Translations under genes and position numbers: made by a program | From: Brachionus manjavacas | Taxonomy: Eukaryota; Rotifera; Eurotatoria; Ploima; Brachionidae | DNA: 64,000 bases | Reading direction: 5' to 3' | Assembly (NCBI GenBank): GCA_019054805.1 | Contig: JAHQIY010000016.1 | Coordinates: forward strand, 1,302,001-1,366,000 | Notes under the pieces: model-generated | Database searches by the model: none | Told to the model about the DNA's origin: nothing | Seen by the model: only the letters and a program-made list of their open reading frames with translations | Shown: in pieces, positions 24,240 to 37,012 of the stretch | How the letters are laid out: each line of letters opens with the position of its first letter | How positions within the stretch are numbered: position 1 is the first letter of the stretch

Positions 24240-25247
24240 ATGAAACGTCTATTAATAAGCTATAGTCTGAAAGATGACTTGGACAACTTTTGGGAATCAA
24301 TTGGTTCATATTGGATTTTGGATTTTTTGTACATATATTTATTTACACCGACCACTATTGCCGGTTTTCTTCTGAATGTAAACAGTCTTAAAATTCTGCA
24401 TTACAAAAAATTTAAAGCCACTTTGTACCAATATTTAAAAGTGTACACTTTAAACAGTGCTATGATCAATTTTTTGTCCATAAGTAGTTGTATGTTTATG
24501 GCAAAGCGTTTGTTACCATTTACTAATAACTTCATATCATCAAATTTTCATTGCTACATCTATTTTCCATTAATGGCAAATTTTTTATTTTTTAGCGCTC
24601 TGCTCGATTTGGCAATTGCTTTCGAACAAATAACTTTATTTAAAAAGCAATTTAAAATTTTTAAAATTAATGCCTACCGGATATCAGCCATAATCTTTCT
24701 TGTGGTATTTGTATTTCATATACCTTATGTGGTCTTGTACAGAAAAGCCAATGCCGACATTAATTTAAATAATCGTACCCAAAGTGTTATTTATGTAGAC
24801 AAAACGGAGTTTTCATCCAGTGTTGTGGGACTTGTGTATTTTTCATTCGAGTTTTTTGTCAGGGATATTCTCAGCATGTTTTTTCTAATAATCATAAGCA
24901 TCTTTTCGATTTTTTTCATGAAAAAACATTTTAGCCGAAAGCTGAGTCGATATGGTAATAGTGTTTTGCGACGAAATTCGATATACTACGTTAGCTTTAA
25001 ACGACGACTGAATCGTAGCGATCGTAGATTGACCCAAATGATTGTTTTCAAGTGCTTCTTGTCCATAATAGAACACATATTGCTCCTGCTTCTTTGGTAT
25101 TCCCACAATCGAAAACCAGATTTTGTCGCTAATATGATCAAATTTGTGTCAAACTATTTTGTTATTCTAAAGCATTCGATTAATTTTTTTACTTTTTATT
25201 TGTTTGATGCAAATTTTAAAAAACTATCAAAAAATATTTGTTTTTGA
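24240..25247 (+). CDS. Orphan seven-transmembrane receptor (rhodopsin-like GPCR family)
   Basis: An intronless 335-aa frame from ATG to TGA. Hydrophobic segments are visible at about 28-48 (TM1), 62-84, 100-125, 143-163, 195-225, 262-282 and 295-315, with basic loops between them (a KKHFSRKLSRYG-type third loop). TM3 ends LLDLAIAFEQI, where classical receptors have a D/E-R-Y motif; TM7 has N.FTFYLFDANFKK in place of NPxxY. An N-linked site (NNRT) lies in the second extracellular loop. The family is probably a lineage-expanded peptide-type receptor group of invertebrates; the ligand is unknown. Composition is AT-rich like the flanks, unlike the lectin and EFR3 genes. Topology is seen; class is inferred. 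Confidence 0.75.
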   Translation: MKRLLISYSLKDDLDNFWESIGSYWILDFLYIYLFTPTTIAGFLLNVNSLKILHYKKFKATLYQYLKVYTLNSAMINFLSISSCMFMAKRLLPFTNNFISSNFHCYIYFPLMANFLFFSALLDLAIAFEQITLFKKQFKIFKINAYRISAIIFLVVFVFHIPYVVLYRKANADINLNNRTQSVIYVDKTEFSSSVVGLVYFSFEFFVRDILSMFFLIIISIFSIFFMKKHFSRKLSRYGNSVLRRNSIYYVSFKRRLNRSDRRLTQMIVFKCFLSIIEHILLLLLWYSHNRKPDFVANMIKFVSNYFVILKHSINFFTFYLFDANFKKLSKNICF

Positions 25248-25405
25248 CTGGTCGAATTTTAGGGCTTATTTTCAATAAAATATTTTACCTTTTATTCAAA
25301 TTTCATATTTATTCCAAGCAAATAAAAAGCTCTTAGGTTTCTGGATTTTATAAATAGTCTAAAATAGATTTATTTGACTCAGAACCAAAAAAAAATATTT
25401 TGAGC

Positions 25406-25411
25406 AAAAAA
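25406..25411 (-). terminator. Pol III terminator of tRNA-Glu
   Basis: Six consecutive T on the transcribed sense, two bases after the tRNA 3' end. Confidence 0.8.
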
Positions 25412-25413
25412 TT

Positions 25414-25485
25414 TTCCCACACCGGGAATTGAACCCGGGCCGCCTGCGTGAAAGGCAGGAATCCTAACCACTAGACCATATGGGA
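25414..25485 (-). tRNA. trnE-UUC: tRNA-Glu (anticodon UUC)
   Basis: The reverse strand reads a complete cloverleaf of 72 nt including the discriminator. The acceptor stem is TCCCATA with TGTGGGA; the D arm has GGTCTAGTGGTTAGGA; the anticodon arm is CCTGC-CTTTCAC-GCAGG with UUC at 25450-25452; the T arm has CCCGGGTTCAATTCCCGG. A-box and B-box promoters are intact, and a T6 terminator follows (25406-25411 on the plus strand). No intron. It is very close to the usual animal tRNA-Glu. Confidence 0.97.
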
Positions 25486-25499
25486 GTCTGACGGAGATT

Positions 25500-28400
25500 A
25501 TTCGAGATAGGCAAATTTTGTTTTAGAATATTTATCAGTATTAAAAAGGATTTATTTTTTTTGAGTAAAATAATTAAAATTTCAGTTTTTTATATTAATT
25601 CAAAGTATTTTTAACCTGAGCTCAAATCAATAATCAAATAGAAAAAAGTTAATAGATTTAAAATTTAAAACATTCGGATATATAGAAGTTTTTTTAGACT
25701 ATGATAAAATAAACAAAAGCTTACGAGTATTGTGTAATTAATAAAATCATTTTTAATAATGGTTATTTTTCAGCTCCACTTCTCTAAAAGTTATAATAAC
25801 TATTTAAGCTAAAAGTCATAATTTTTGACCTTTTAAATTTTGATTGAGCAAAAAATTTAAAATTTTTTCTAACAATATGGTCTTTTTCCTATCGGCAAAG
25901 AATAATTTATAAAATGATAGCGTTTAGAATTATGTTTTTGTACAAATAAGCAACCAGAGAATCTAAATACTATAACGCCCGATTTCTTAAACAATTAAAG
26001 TTTGGCAAATTTAACAAAAAAATATATCTATCTTTTTGTTTGTAATTTGAATTTACACTTGCTAATTTTTCAATATCAAATCGTTTTTATAAGCAAAATA
26101 AAGAAATTTTAAATTTTGGGTTTTTCTAACTAATTTTTAAGTGACAATTTTTTTTGTTTGCTTTTGAGCTAAAAAAGGTTTTGAAAAAACCTCGGGCGTT
26201 TATGTCTAAATTTTTGTTACTAAATTTCCATAATTTTATAAATCTCTAAATCTTTATTTAAAAAATTTAAGTTTCAGATATAAATTTTATCCGACATTTT
26301 TAACCAAAATGATTATGATCAATATTTTCTAAAAAATATTCTGTCTAAACCCCTGAGCATTAAAATGCTAAAATAGGAAATAATAAATAACTTAGCGATC
26401 AAGAGATTTTTGCTATTAATTATGAAAAAAATTTTACAAAAGTTTTAATAAAATATGGTATCAATATTTTTTTATTTTTTATGAAAGTCCTTAATATTCA
26501 ATTGAATAGACGAGGATCCCAAGCAAGTTGATTCATTTTACGTTGATATCATTTTTACTCATATTTTTGTATTTTATTTTCGTTTAATTAATAAAAAAAT
26601 TATATCTTTTAAAATCAATTAATTAATTAACAAAATGCACAAATATCACTTTTAAATAGATCTAAGTCAAAATTTTTCGTTTATATCAAAATAATTAACT
26701 AAATTTGAATTAATTCATGTTAATCCTCAGAGAATAATATCCGAACCATTGTATCGTTTCTATATTATTTAAAAAATTATATTTTATTTGTTATTTTAAT
26801 AATCCAAGTAGAGTTAATAGATTATCTTAATAATTGTTATATTTGTCAAAGTATTTTATTAAAAAAAAGATTTACTCTTAAGCCACCTTTTCTTATGCAC
26901 TTCCTATGAATTAACTAATTCTGACCATATTTGCTTTCTAGCTAACTAGAATAGGTTATTTCCAAGGCTATTGAATCCTGGATTTTGTTATCAAAAATTA
27001 TGTAACTCTTGAGTTATATAATGCATAGTTATTTAGTTAAATTTATCATGTTCTAATATAATCTTAATAACATTATTATTTTATCAGTTAAAATTTTTAA
27101 CATCATTTTTCTATTTGGAAAATTTTGAAAAAAAAATAAAACAATTAATTTTAAAATATTTTTATTTGGTTAATCGAAAAAATAATCAAGTATCTTTTAA
27201 TTAAATATTTGAAGACATTTGCTATAGATTTTAACGATTTGAAAAATTCAACGTCAAGTTGTTTATTTTGGTTAAATGTTAACAAGAAAAATGTCGGACA
27301 ATTCGTATCTTATTTCTAATCTTAAAGTGCTCTTTATTTATCTAATAAACAAACTAGATTAAATGATTCGAGACTAAGGGTTCGATAAACATATAAAGAA
27401 GATTAATATTGATAAGAATTTTTAATTTAGCCTAAATTTTGATTGATATTGCCATAGTTGTATCATGCTTTTAAACTTTTAACATTTTTGTATAAATTAT
27501 GTAGCTTTGGGAAAGAGCATTGTTTTTCTCTCAAATTTCTCACGTATTTGTTCGACCTTTCTTTAAATAAATTTCCAAAATTTAATAACAATTTCAATAA
27601 AATTTAAAATTAAAAAAAGCAAAATACGTTGTTTTATTTTTTTTAACCTAGATTAGTAATTAAATTAATGCGTTATTTCTAAGTACTTTTTTAAATTCCA
27701 AACAGAATTTAAAAAAAACCAAATATCATATGTTTAAATAATTCGGAATTTTATCATACCGAATGATAGAAACATGATCATTTTTATCTTCTTTCTTTTT
27801 TCTTTCAATAAATTAAAATTTATCCAATTTCAAAATATATTTTTATATTTAAAGCTTAGTTGAGATCTAGGAATCGACAAGAAAATATTCATTTGACATT
27901 TAGAAGATTTTAATTTAAAAAAGATAATCTATTTGGCTCGAGGAAAATCTGTGACCATTTAATATGTGTCTAATCTATGCCTATTTTTAAACCATCACCC
28001 CAAATTTTCAAACTCACAGACCGTCCATTTTTTAAAACAAATTTGGCACAAACTGGAATCAATTAGCAAGCAATTGTCAGCTTTATGGGCACAGCATTTT
28101 TTATCAATTAGATTAGATAACCAAAATACATGGCCATGTAAACAACTGGATTGTTAACGGAAACACACATCAGGTCGTCCATTTCAAGTTTTTTTTTCTC
28201 TATTTTTATGCTAATTGTGCATTTTAATTTATTTGAACGGTAAATATAAACAGATATATAAATATAGAAAAATAATTATTTCTTTTTAATAATGAAATTT
28301 TTTTATTAATTAATCAAATATTTTATTTGAATTTATTTTCATCACGTATCAAAAAGTGTCAAAAAAGGTCAATGGATTTTGGACAGTTAGTTTTCAGCTT

Positions 28401-30503
28401 TGCTCACAATCGAAAGCCAGCTGAAGATTTGTTTTGTTCTGCGTCCAATGCAGAAAATTATGTGCACAGAGCGCGAAATTGCTAAAAGTTCGAACAAGAT
28501 GATTTTGGCGCGCAACAAAATAATCAGTTATTTCAGTGTGTCCATATTTGAATTTTCTCTGACCTGTATAATTTCTACCTTATTGTGGTCTTTAATTTTT
28601 ATCAGGCCATATGGTTTTCTGTGAAATCGATTTGATTGCTTTTAGATTAGGTCGGATTTCAAGCATTCTAAATCGCAAAGAAAATACCATAGAGAATTAA
28701 TCATATGATAATTATTAAGAAGAAAAAAAAGAGTTTGGTATATTTTATTTCTAGCCTAGAGAAATATTTTAAACAAAGGCTTTTTTCATTGAATCAAATT
28801 AAGAGTTTATTTTGAAGGTGTTTAAAGTTACAGCTGGCTGAAGAGACACTTTGATTACTTGCATTAGACAACAACTAGTGCTTTGCTTAATGCGATTATG
28901 AATTGTCCCAAATTAATTCTGTGTCGTTTACTCGAGATTTTTTGTCATAAACATAATTAGTTATTTTTATTCCTTATATTAGTCAATTTATCCATCAGAT
29001 CGCTTGTCCGAAATCGCGAGTGCTCTAGGCTTAAAATAAAGCGAAAATTGTAGCTATGGATTTAAATGGAGCCGTAATGTTTCTTGCATTGATTGCAACA
29101 AAGCGCCGCGTTAGTGCATGTAGAACGACTTAGTGCAGTGACTTTATTTTTGTCTTATATTTAAAATGAACTTTAAGACTGCTAAATAATGTGCCGTTTT
29201 CTTACTTGGTAAATATTAAGTAATATTATATAATTATTTAAGTTTATTGAAAAAAAATTATTTAGAAGATAAAATTTATTCAAAATGAATTTTTTTTCGA
29301 AAATAATTCAAAATGCTAAATAACGCATATTTGCGAAAAACGACTTAGTCGCAAATTAAAAAAATTATTATTTATTAAAAAAGATAAGATAAAGAATTAA
29401 CTAATTAACCTTAATTTAATGATTTTGCTGTTGTTGTTGTTGTTAAGAATAAATTCATTGACCGAAGTTTCTAGCATCTTTTTTTCTTCTTAAATTGTGA
29501 TCCAAACCAGAGATCGTTTTTTGCAAATAGAATATGTTTTAAAAAATTTGGTTTTACTATTTTGAAAAGGCAAAATTGATCTAAAAAAAATAGAAAAAAA
29601 AATAGATACGAATCTTTTATAAATTGAGGCCGAATGAAGCGTGTGCTCAATTGGCATTTTCTAGATGCCTAATATTTACTAATAGTAAGCTAAGTTGAAA
29701 AGCTAATTGTTGTTCCTAAATTTAAATGGGCCTAGTTCTAAACACAAGCCTCGAGACTTATCAAAAAAAATTTTGAAAAAATTTTCTTCATAATTTTGCA
29801 TTCAACTAAGCATCTGAAGATGGTATTAAAACTTGTTTGAAACAAGTCATAATTTTTGCTCGTCAATAGTCATTCTACTTGGAAACTATTTAAAAAATAA
29901 TTTAACACATAATTTAGATTAAAGCTTACTATTTTGTTCGTGTCAATTGTAGCAATATCTCAATGATTTTGACATATACGGACAAGCAGCTGATAAAATT
30001 GTTATCTCTATAAGATGCCATCTAATCGCCTGTTAGATCAAGTCGCTTACGAAATTTTAGTATTTTATCTTGCCATCGCATCGATAGAACAAAGACAACC
30101 AGTCAATACTAGTCAATAGAGTAAGTATGGCGATTTGTTTTCGGCATGCTGCGGCCAATCTTAATGTGTGCTTTTTTCCAGGCCGAATAAATTGGGATTT
30201 CTCGCACGTGCTTCATCCAAACCAACTTAGTATAAATTCCATTTATTCTCAAGATATAAAAGCATTTCAAAACCATTTTGCCCATCCACACTGAACAATG
30301 CTAATTACAAGCGAACAACGCTGCATTGCAAATCAACTGTAATTATCTGTTTATTTTTAGACATTTTTTTAAAATTAATTTAAAAGTAGAATAAATTTTG
30401 AAATTTTATTTGTTAATCTAAAATATGTACCAAATTCGGTTTAATTAACCGAAGTGTCATGCCAAAATTTGCTCTTAATTAATTTATTTCCTTTTCTGTT
30501 GCA
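25500..30503. other. Gene-free tract upstream of TBC1D25
   Basis: No supported protein gene is seen. Frames at 27966-28157 and 28400-28624 are 63-74 codons, have no domain and are not extended by plausible splicing. Somewhat more complex sequence lies at 28000-28170, 28380-28620, 29000-29140 and 30050-30300. A GTAAGT donor at 30121-30126 could end a non-coding first exon of TBC1D25 (acceptor at 30501-30504). A short GTT microsatellite is at about 29431-29443. Confidence 0.4.
30121..30126 (+). other. Possible 5'UTR splice donor for TBC1D25
   Basis: GTAAGT after CAATAGA is the best donor match in the 400 bases before the TGTTGCAG acceptor at 30497-30504, which sits just 7 bases before the TBC1D25 start codon. 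Inference only; a trans-spliced leader would explain the acceptor equally well. Confidence 0.25.
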
Positions 30504-30511
30504 GGAATAAA

Positions 30512-33500
30512 ATGGAGACTTTTTCTAAATTGCGTCCACCCGATGCAGTCCGAATCAAAGTAAAGGTAAATTATTTATTTACAAAAATAAACTTTATTAA
30601 CTCAATTTAATAGTTGGTCGAAAGAGACTTGACCTCGTGTAGCTCGACGCCTCGTGTTAAACAGGTGAAAAAGTTCTGCGTTGATCCAATGGTGACCAGC
30701 TATGACATTTTGTTCAATTTGATATGCCAAACTTTTTCAATCAAAAGGTACGTGTTACGTTTAGAACTCTAGTCAGGCCTGAAAAAACATATTTAATATT
30801 TAATTTGTTCTTTTAATTAGGTTTAAAAAAGGAGGTTTTTTTCAAAAAACAAAATGTTCAGACCTTTTTATCTGGAATGACAAAATTTTTTTTTCTACCC
30901 TTTTTCTTAAAAATACCATTCAAATTTGGTTTGTAATTTCTGATGAAATACGCTACTGCTATTTTTTTATTTGTTTTTTATGAATATAAAATAAGAATGC
31001 TATGGAACATTGAAGTTTATGAACATATCTTATTGATAATGAACATGAATTACAATTAGCAAAAAAATTTTAATTATAAAATTATTTGTAAAGACTTAGA
31101 GAAATAAAAAATTAAAAAAATTAAAAAAAATATAAGCTAGACAATAAAATAGTTACTTTAAAAATACGCTCCTGAATTTAATTTTTAAAATTATTTTAAA
31201 TCGAAAAATTTAATCCTTTTTGTCAAAAAAATCTAATTAAAAAATAAGCAATAATAATAGTTGCTTAAATTAATGATACAAATTCTAGGAAACTTATTTA
31301 TAAGAAAATAGTGTAAGTAAGGTCCAAATTTAATCGAAATCAATCAAATTCTAAATATTACCAAAATCCAGATTTTCATATTTGCCAAATCAATTGTTTA
31401 GAGAATATTCTAGATACCACCTAGAACTGACCCAAGCTCTTCGTTTTGGCCTAGAAATTCACTAGCTGATTAGAATATGTCAAAAATCAAATATTCAAAT
31501 GAATATCATAAAAAATTATAAAAATAAAATTATCAACCGAAAAAAAATTCAGCTGTAAATTTTAACAACAGTTTTTGTTAAGAAAATAGAACAAAGTTTT
31601 TAAATTACAAAACAATTTCTTAACAAAAAAGGGATATAAATTGAAAAGATTGTAACAAATGTAAAAATACAAATTTCCCAAATTTTATGGAAGCTTATAA
31701 ATTATACTGTATAGAAAAAAAATCAGATAAAATTTTTTGATAAGATTTTCTAGCTGACAAGAAAAATTATTCTCTCGTTGATTTCAGTCGAAAAATTGTG
31801 TTTTCACTAATAAATAAAATAATATTAAAAAAAAAATAAAAAGCTAAAATTGTCACCAAAAAAATCAATTTTTTCCAAAAATGAGTCTTTTACCCCCTCA
31901 TAAGAAAAGATCCACTTGTAAATTTTATTAAATTAATAAAAATGAAAATAAAACAATTTTTCTTCTTTTATCAAGCGAATTTCACCTGAGCTATCTGAAC
32001 CGGCAAATTTACTCGCCGGAAGTGTCAGTTTCAAGCTCTACAGACAACGAGACTTCCTCTGACAACTTCATAGCACTGTACAACGATTGGGACCTGGACG
32101 CCGCCTTTCTTAACGCATCCAAGCCCTATCTGAGCATAAATGTCGAGTTGAAAAAAGCTGACCAGGCGGACAACGTGTACGAAGAGTGGGAAGTGATACA
32201 CTCGACCGAATCTGCGTTGACCTCCAATCAACTAAAGCGCATTCGACTGAACAACTCATCAGATCCAAAGTACCAAGCGGCGAACAGCCTTAATCGGTCG
32301 TTTATCTCAAGCGCAGCTGACAAAGCCGTGTCGGTCCTCAACCGCATGTTCAGCTTCAATCGGTCGTACTCGGCGCCAATGACCATCGGCACCGACGACA
32401 CCAACCTCCTCGACCTGAACCTCATGGAACCAAGTATCAAACCACGGCCACCGCTTGGAGACCCCGAACTGCAAAACTTCATGGACTGCGATGGACGCAT
32501 TGTCCAACCGCAGGAGCTCAGACAGCGCATATTCGAGGGAGGCTGCGAGCCGTCCAAGCGGCGCCACCTGTGGCCAATCCTCCTCGACATATTTCCCAAT
32601 CAGCACATGAGCCTGGACGAGCGCTGCGACTTCATCAACCAAAAATCAATCGAATACAAAAATCTAAAACACTCCCTGTGGTACAACTCCAACAAACTAC
32701 TGCACCAAAACTCGTCCCAAATAGTGTCGGACAGTTCGTTTGACTCGAACTTTTCCGACGAACAGCAACTGCACCATTTGGCGCACAAGATCTACAAGGA
32801 CGTTTGGCGAACTGACCGCAACCACAAGTTTTACAGCGGCGAGTCAAACAAAAACACCGAGAGCCTGTTCAACATCCTAATGACATACACTCTGTCGAAC
32901 CGAGGCCAGCCCTATTGCCAAGGCATGAGCGACCTGCTCTCGCCACTGCTCTACGTGCTCAAAGACGAGCCACTTGCCTACCACTGCTTTTGTTCGCTGA
33001 TGAACCGCTGCAGCCAAAACTTCCAAATAACCTCTGACTCGATCACCAGCAAGATAAGGCTGCTGGCATCGCTCATTCAAAAGTTCGACCCGCAACTATG
33101 GGCCTATTTGAGCCAAGTGGGCGCCGAACAACTTCTGTTCGTGTACAGATGGCTGCTGATCGAGTGCAAGCGCGAGTTTCCCTTCAGCGACTCGCTCCAC
33201 GTCTTCGAAATAATGTGGTCAAGCATCCAGAGCAACAAAGCCACCAGGTCCCACTCGGCCACTAGTTTGAAAATTCTACAAACCAACTACGAATCGGACA
33301 CTCACTCTGTGAACAACAACAACAATTGTTCCAATTGTAGAATTTGTGACAAAAACGAAGAGACCGAGACCGACACGGACATCGAGTCCGTCAATGGTTT
33401 CAACTACTACAATCATTTGAGGCGCAATAAGGAAAGGCGCAAGCGTCGCCTCAGCCTCAACGCCTCGTTCTACAGCCACAAGTCGAAGACAAAGTTCAAG

Positions 33501-34394
33501 CCATCTAGCTTGAACACAAATTGCTTCCTTAGCGAGCTGAGAGAGCAGCAGTACAAGGAGAAAAAGATGAAGAAAGCGCGCCGCGTCAAAACAAAAACAA
33601 GGTCCAAGAGTGTTGACAGTGGCTTAGGCGCAAATGTGAGTGCAGGTGCTAGGAGGTGCAAAAGTGAGGTCAATTTGAGAATTAGCTATGACGGCATGGC
33701 CAAAAAGGTGCCGTTTTTGTTCGCCAAAAAACTCAAGTCATCTTTGCTTGGCAACTCTGGCTCGAGCATGTTCAGCGAAGTGGACAGTGTGTCGCGCAAG
33801 CACAGGCCAGTGTCGTCGACAAGCTCGGACCTCAGTGATGACGTGAATAGCAAGTCAAACAAGAAAAAGTCGATTGGCAATCAAATCGAGCAAAAAGTGA
33901 AGAGAAAAATTTTGTTCAAAAATGTGAAAAAATCGCTGGAAAAATCTCATCTGCGCATAACCAAAAAGTTCAGCAAGTACAAGAGCTCGACATCGTCCAC
34001 TTCGGCCTATGTGTCGGCGGGCTCTGTCCTCAGCTCGGCATCGAGCGTCTCGTCCAGCTCGAATGCGTTCGCAAGCCAAAAGCCCGCCGACCCCAAGGAC
34101 AAGGGCCTCGCCAATGTTGTCCACGAAGAACAGCTTGTCTACGAGTTGTCCAAGCTGGACAATCCATTCTTGTTGTTTGTTTGCTTTGCCATGTTCTTGG
34201 AGAATCGTGAGCTGATCATTAACAGTCAAATGGACGCCAACGACATAGCTTGCTTCTTTGACAAAATGACCCGCAAGCATAATGTGAAAAGTGTGCTCGG
34301 CCGAGCTCGATATTTGTACACCAAGCTCTACTTGGCCAAAGTCAATGCGTTCAGCTACATTCAACATTTGATGGATATTCAAAATAGTCCTTGA
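30512..34394 (+). CDS. TBC1D25: TBC-domain Rab GTPase-activating protein, TBC1D25 (OATL1)-like
   Basis: Exons 30512-30565, 30614-30747 and 31976-34394, phases consistent, 868 aa. The N-terminus (about 15-120) matches the ubiquitin-like start of TBC1D25, with F.V.KSEFHLSYLNR and DWDL..AF..ASKPYL. EEWEVI at about 132-137 aligns with the family's LC3-interacting motif. The TBC domain spans about 243-480: the arginine finger is in YKDVWRTDR (D338, R341), the glutamine finger in YCQGMSDL (Q378), then YRWLL.ECKREF. A long Ser/Lys-rich insertion (about 490-765) separates this from the conserved C-terminal block (NPFLLFVCFAMFLENRE to LGRARYLY). In mammals the protein is a Rab GAP (Rab33B) acting on autophagosomes. 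Exon 3 is much richer in GC than the introns; intron 2 is 1228 nt. A second in-frame donor at 30560 would drop two residues. Confidence 0.93.
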
Positions 34395-37012
34395 AATTAA
34401 TTCAATTTTATACACACATTTTTTAATTTATTTATTAAATTTTATTTTTTTTTTCTGTAATTCCGATGTAAGACTGTTGATTTAGTACTCTCACTGCCCA
34501 GGGACGATTTGGGTGTCAAGGATATTTAGTAGCTTTGTTAATAATGAAAGTTATGTAGTTTAGAAAAAAAAAAGAAGCTCAATATAGATTTTTTTAGTAG
34601 TTGATTTTTTTCGGCATCCGGTTAGGTATTCAAGTAATCTTTTTTTTAAACTACGGTATCGGGTTAAATGTACTTTTTTTATTTTTGTTGTTGATAAGCT
34701 AATATTCTTAAGCAATTCCTTGATTCCCTTAAGACTTATTTAAACTTTATTTATTTTAATTTTATTAGACACTGGTTATCAGAAGTATTAAGTTTTTTTT
34801 TCTTTCTTTTTTGGAGATTTTTTTTTCAGAATTTGGTGACTCAATTGCTTTTGAAAAAAGTATTTGAAGTAATTTCTTTTGTAATTGAATAAAAGATTTG
34901 ATGGTTGATTATTTTTTATTTTTTTTTATAAATAAATTCAAAGCAAATTCTACTGCGAGACTTTTAAATAATGGTTCATTAAGGGATTTTTTTCTTATTT
35001 AAGTCGTGAAAAAATTACAAAATTTTCAACAAAATTCGGTTTACAGTGCTGCATTGAATTATAAAAGTGATATTTTTTTTCTATTAAATAGAATTAGAAA
35101 AATGTTTTGTCAAAGTTAAACGCTGAGTATCTGATATTTGTATTTCAAATTTTGTCTTTCTTCCTCTAATTAATCTTTTAGAATGCAAGATTTTTAATTA
35201 ATAAAATTATTATTTTGCGCTTTGTTCAAATCTGAATAAAACTACCTCAACAAATTTACTTTGTCATCATTCAAATAATTCAAATTCGAGTCTGCTGACT
35301 ATGCTTATGAAAGTTTTGCTACAAAAAGAACAAAAAATTTTTAAGTTATTTTCATTTTAATTATAAAAATTTTATTTATAAATAAAAGTTATTTGAATAT
35401 TTTTGTTATTGGTAAATGTTTTTTATAGCTAATTATGATCGACTTCAATAAAATAATATGAGAACCATATTGAGAAATAGCTCAAATATTTAAAATGATA
35501 ATTAAATCTAAATCATTTTCAAAAATAATTGCAATTTCAATACTAAATCTATTTAAAAAACTTCTTTTTTTATTATTAGATTGATAATAATAAAAAGAGA
35601 ATTTAAAAGCAAAATTGAGATTATTATCAATTCTAAATCTATTCTGTTTAAAAAATTATGGATTTAAATTTAATTAAAATAAAACAAGAGACTTATTAAA
35701 TTTTATTTGATTATCATTGAATCGATATTTGTATTAATTATTTGGGTGTTAAAATTAATTTTTTCTGGGTATTTATTTATTGTAAAAATTTTTATAAAAG
35801 AAATTAAAAATGAGTACATATAAATTATTAATAAGTTTCACAAAAATTATCAAAAAAAAATTAATTAAAAATCATTAACTCTCTTTCTTTTTTGTCCGAT
35901 GGGAACCGATTTAGCTATTAATGGAGGATTTACTTCTTTCTGAATCGATAAGGTAATTTTGAACCTACGCCTCTATCTAATCTGGTTCATTTTGACCATT
36001 CCTTTAATACACTTTTTCTGCATTATCGGCGTTGTCAATTATTTTATTTAATTAAGTCACCAAGATTAAATAAAACTCTTAATAAATTTTTTATTTTTAC
36101 AATTTTTTTATTTTACTCATTTGAATTATTTAAATTAAAAAATAAAAAATTTAACTAAATTAAAAATTTAACTACATGGTTATTTTAATCAACACTAATT
36201 AAATATTTTAAGGACTCTACTAATTTTTTTATAACCCTAAGTGAATTTTGGCCTTATACCCAACTTTATTGATTGATACCCAACTAAATACTAACCAATT
36301 TTATTCATTTATTTTTAATTATCAACAACAATTTTGATACTATATTTATTTTTTTTTAAATTTTAACACTTCATTATTTAAAAAACATGTTTATCAACAA
36401 AACTGGCATCTTAATTATTAATTATTTTAGATCAAATAAAACATCTATGAAAAATTAAATTCGATTTTCATTTATAGGTGGTCAATTCCCTCTTGTGAAA
36501 ATGCTACTTAGCTTTAAAAAAATAAGAAAACGCACATAATAAAAACAGAAAAGATTTAGATTTATGTCAAGTTTTGACCTAACTTTTGCGATTTTCTTTA
36601 AAAATAATTTCTTGTTAATAAACTTGAAATGCTAAATTATCTACTAGAAACGAAAGAAGCTTATTAAAAATTAATTTAAGAAATAAAAAATTTATTCTCT
36701 TACTACTTTTATTGATTGTTTAATTAATATTTTATAAATTGTTTTCATTTTTTGAGAAATCTCTTAAAGTACAGAAGTTTTAGTTCTAGTATTACTATTA
36801 TTTAAAGCTTTCGAAAAATAAAACTCCCTTTAATCATTTTCTGTTCCTGTGTTTTGAAAACGATCAAATTTAATAATTTTATTGACTTTATTAAGCTATC
36901 CAATTCATTAGAATGTTAGTCAACAAAAAAATTCAAAAGAACATAAATAAATTTATTATTAAAAACAACTTAAAGCTAAAAATTTCACAAAAAAAAATTT
37001 CTCCTTTCTGTC
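34395..37012. other. AT-rich region between convergent TBC1D25 and GALM
   Basis: No gene is seen. The two flanking genes converge here, so it should contain both 3' ends. AATAAA-type words are too common to choose a single poly(A) site, although AATTTATTTATTAAATTT about 40 bases after the TBC1D25 stop is a candidate zone. Confidence 0.4.

Noticed and set aside
28400-28624. 74-codon frame ending in a hydrophobic segment
   Set aside because: It could mimic a small membrane protein but has no ATG in a good context and no support from neighbouring exons.
33855-34415. 186-codon minus-strand frame opposite TBC1D25
   Set aside because: Antisense shadow of the conserved C-terminal block of TBC1D25.
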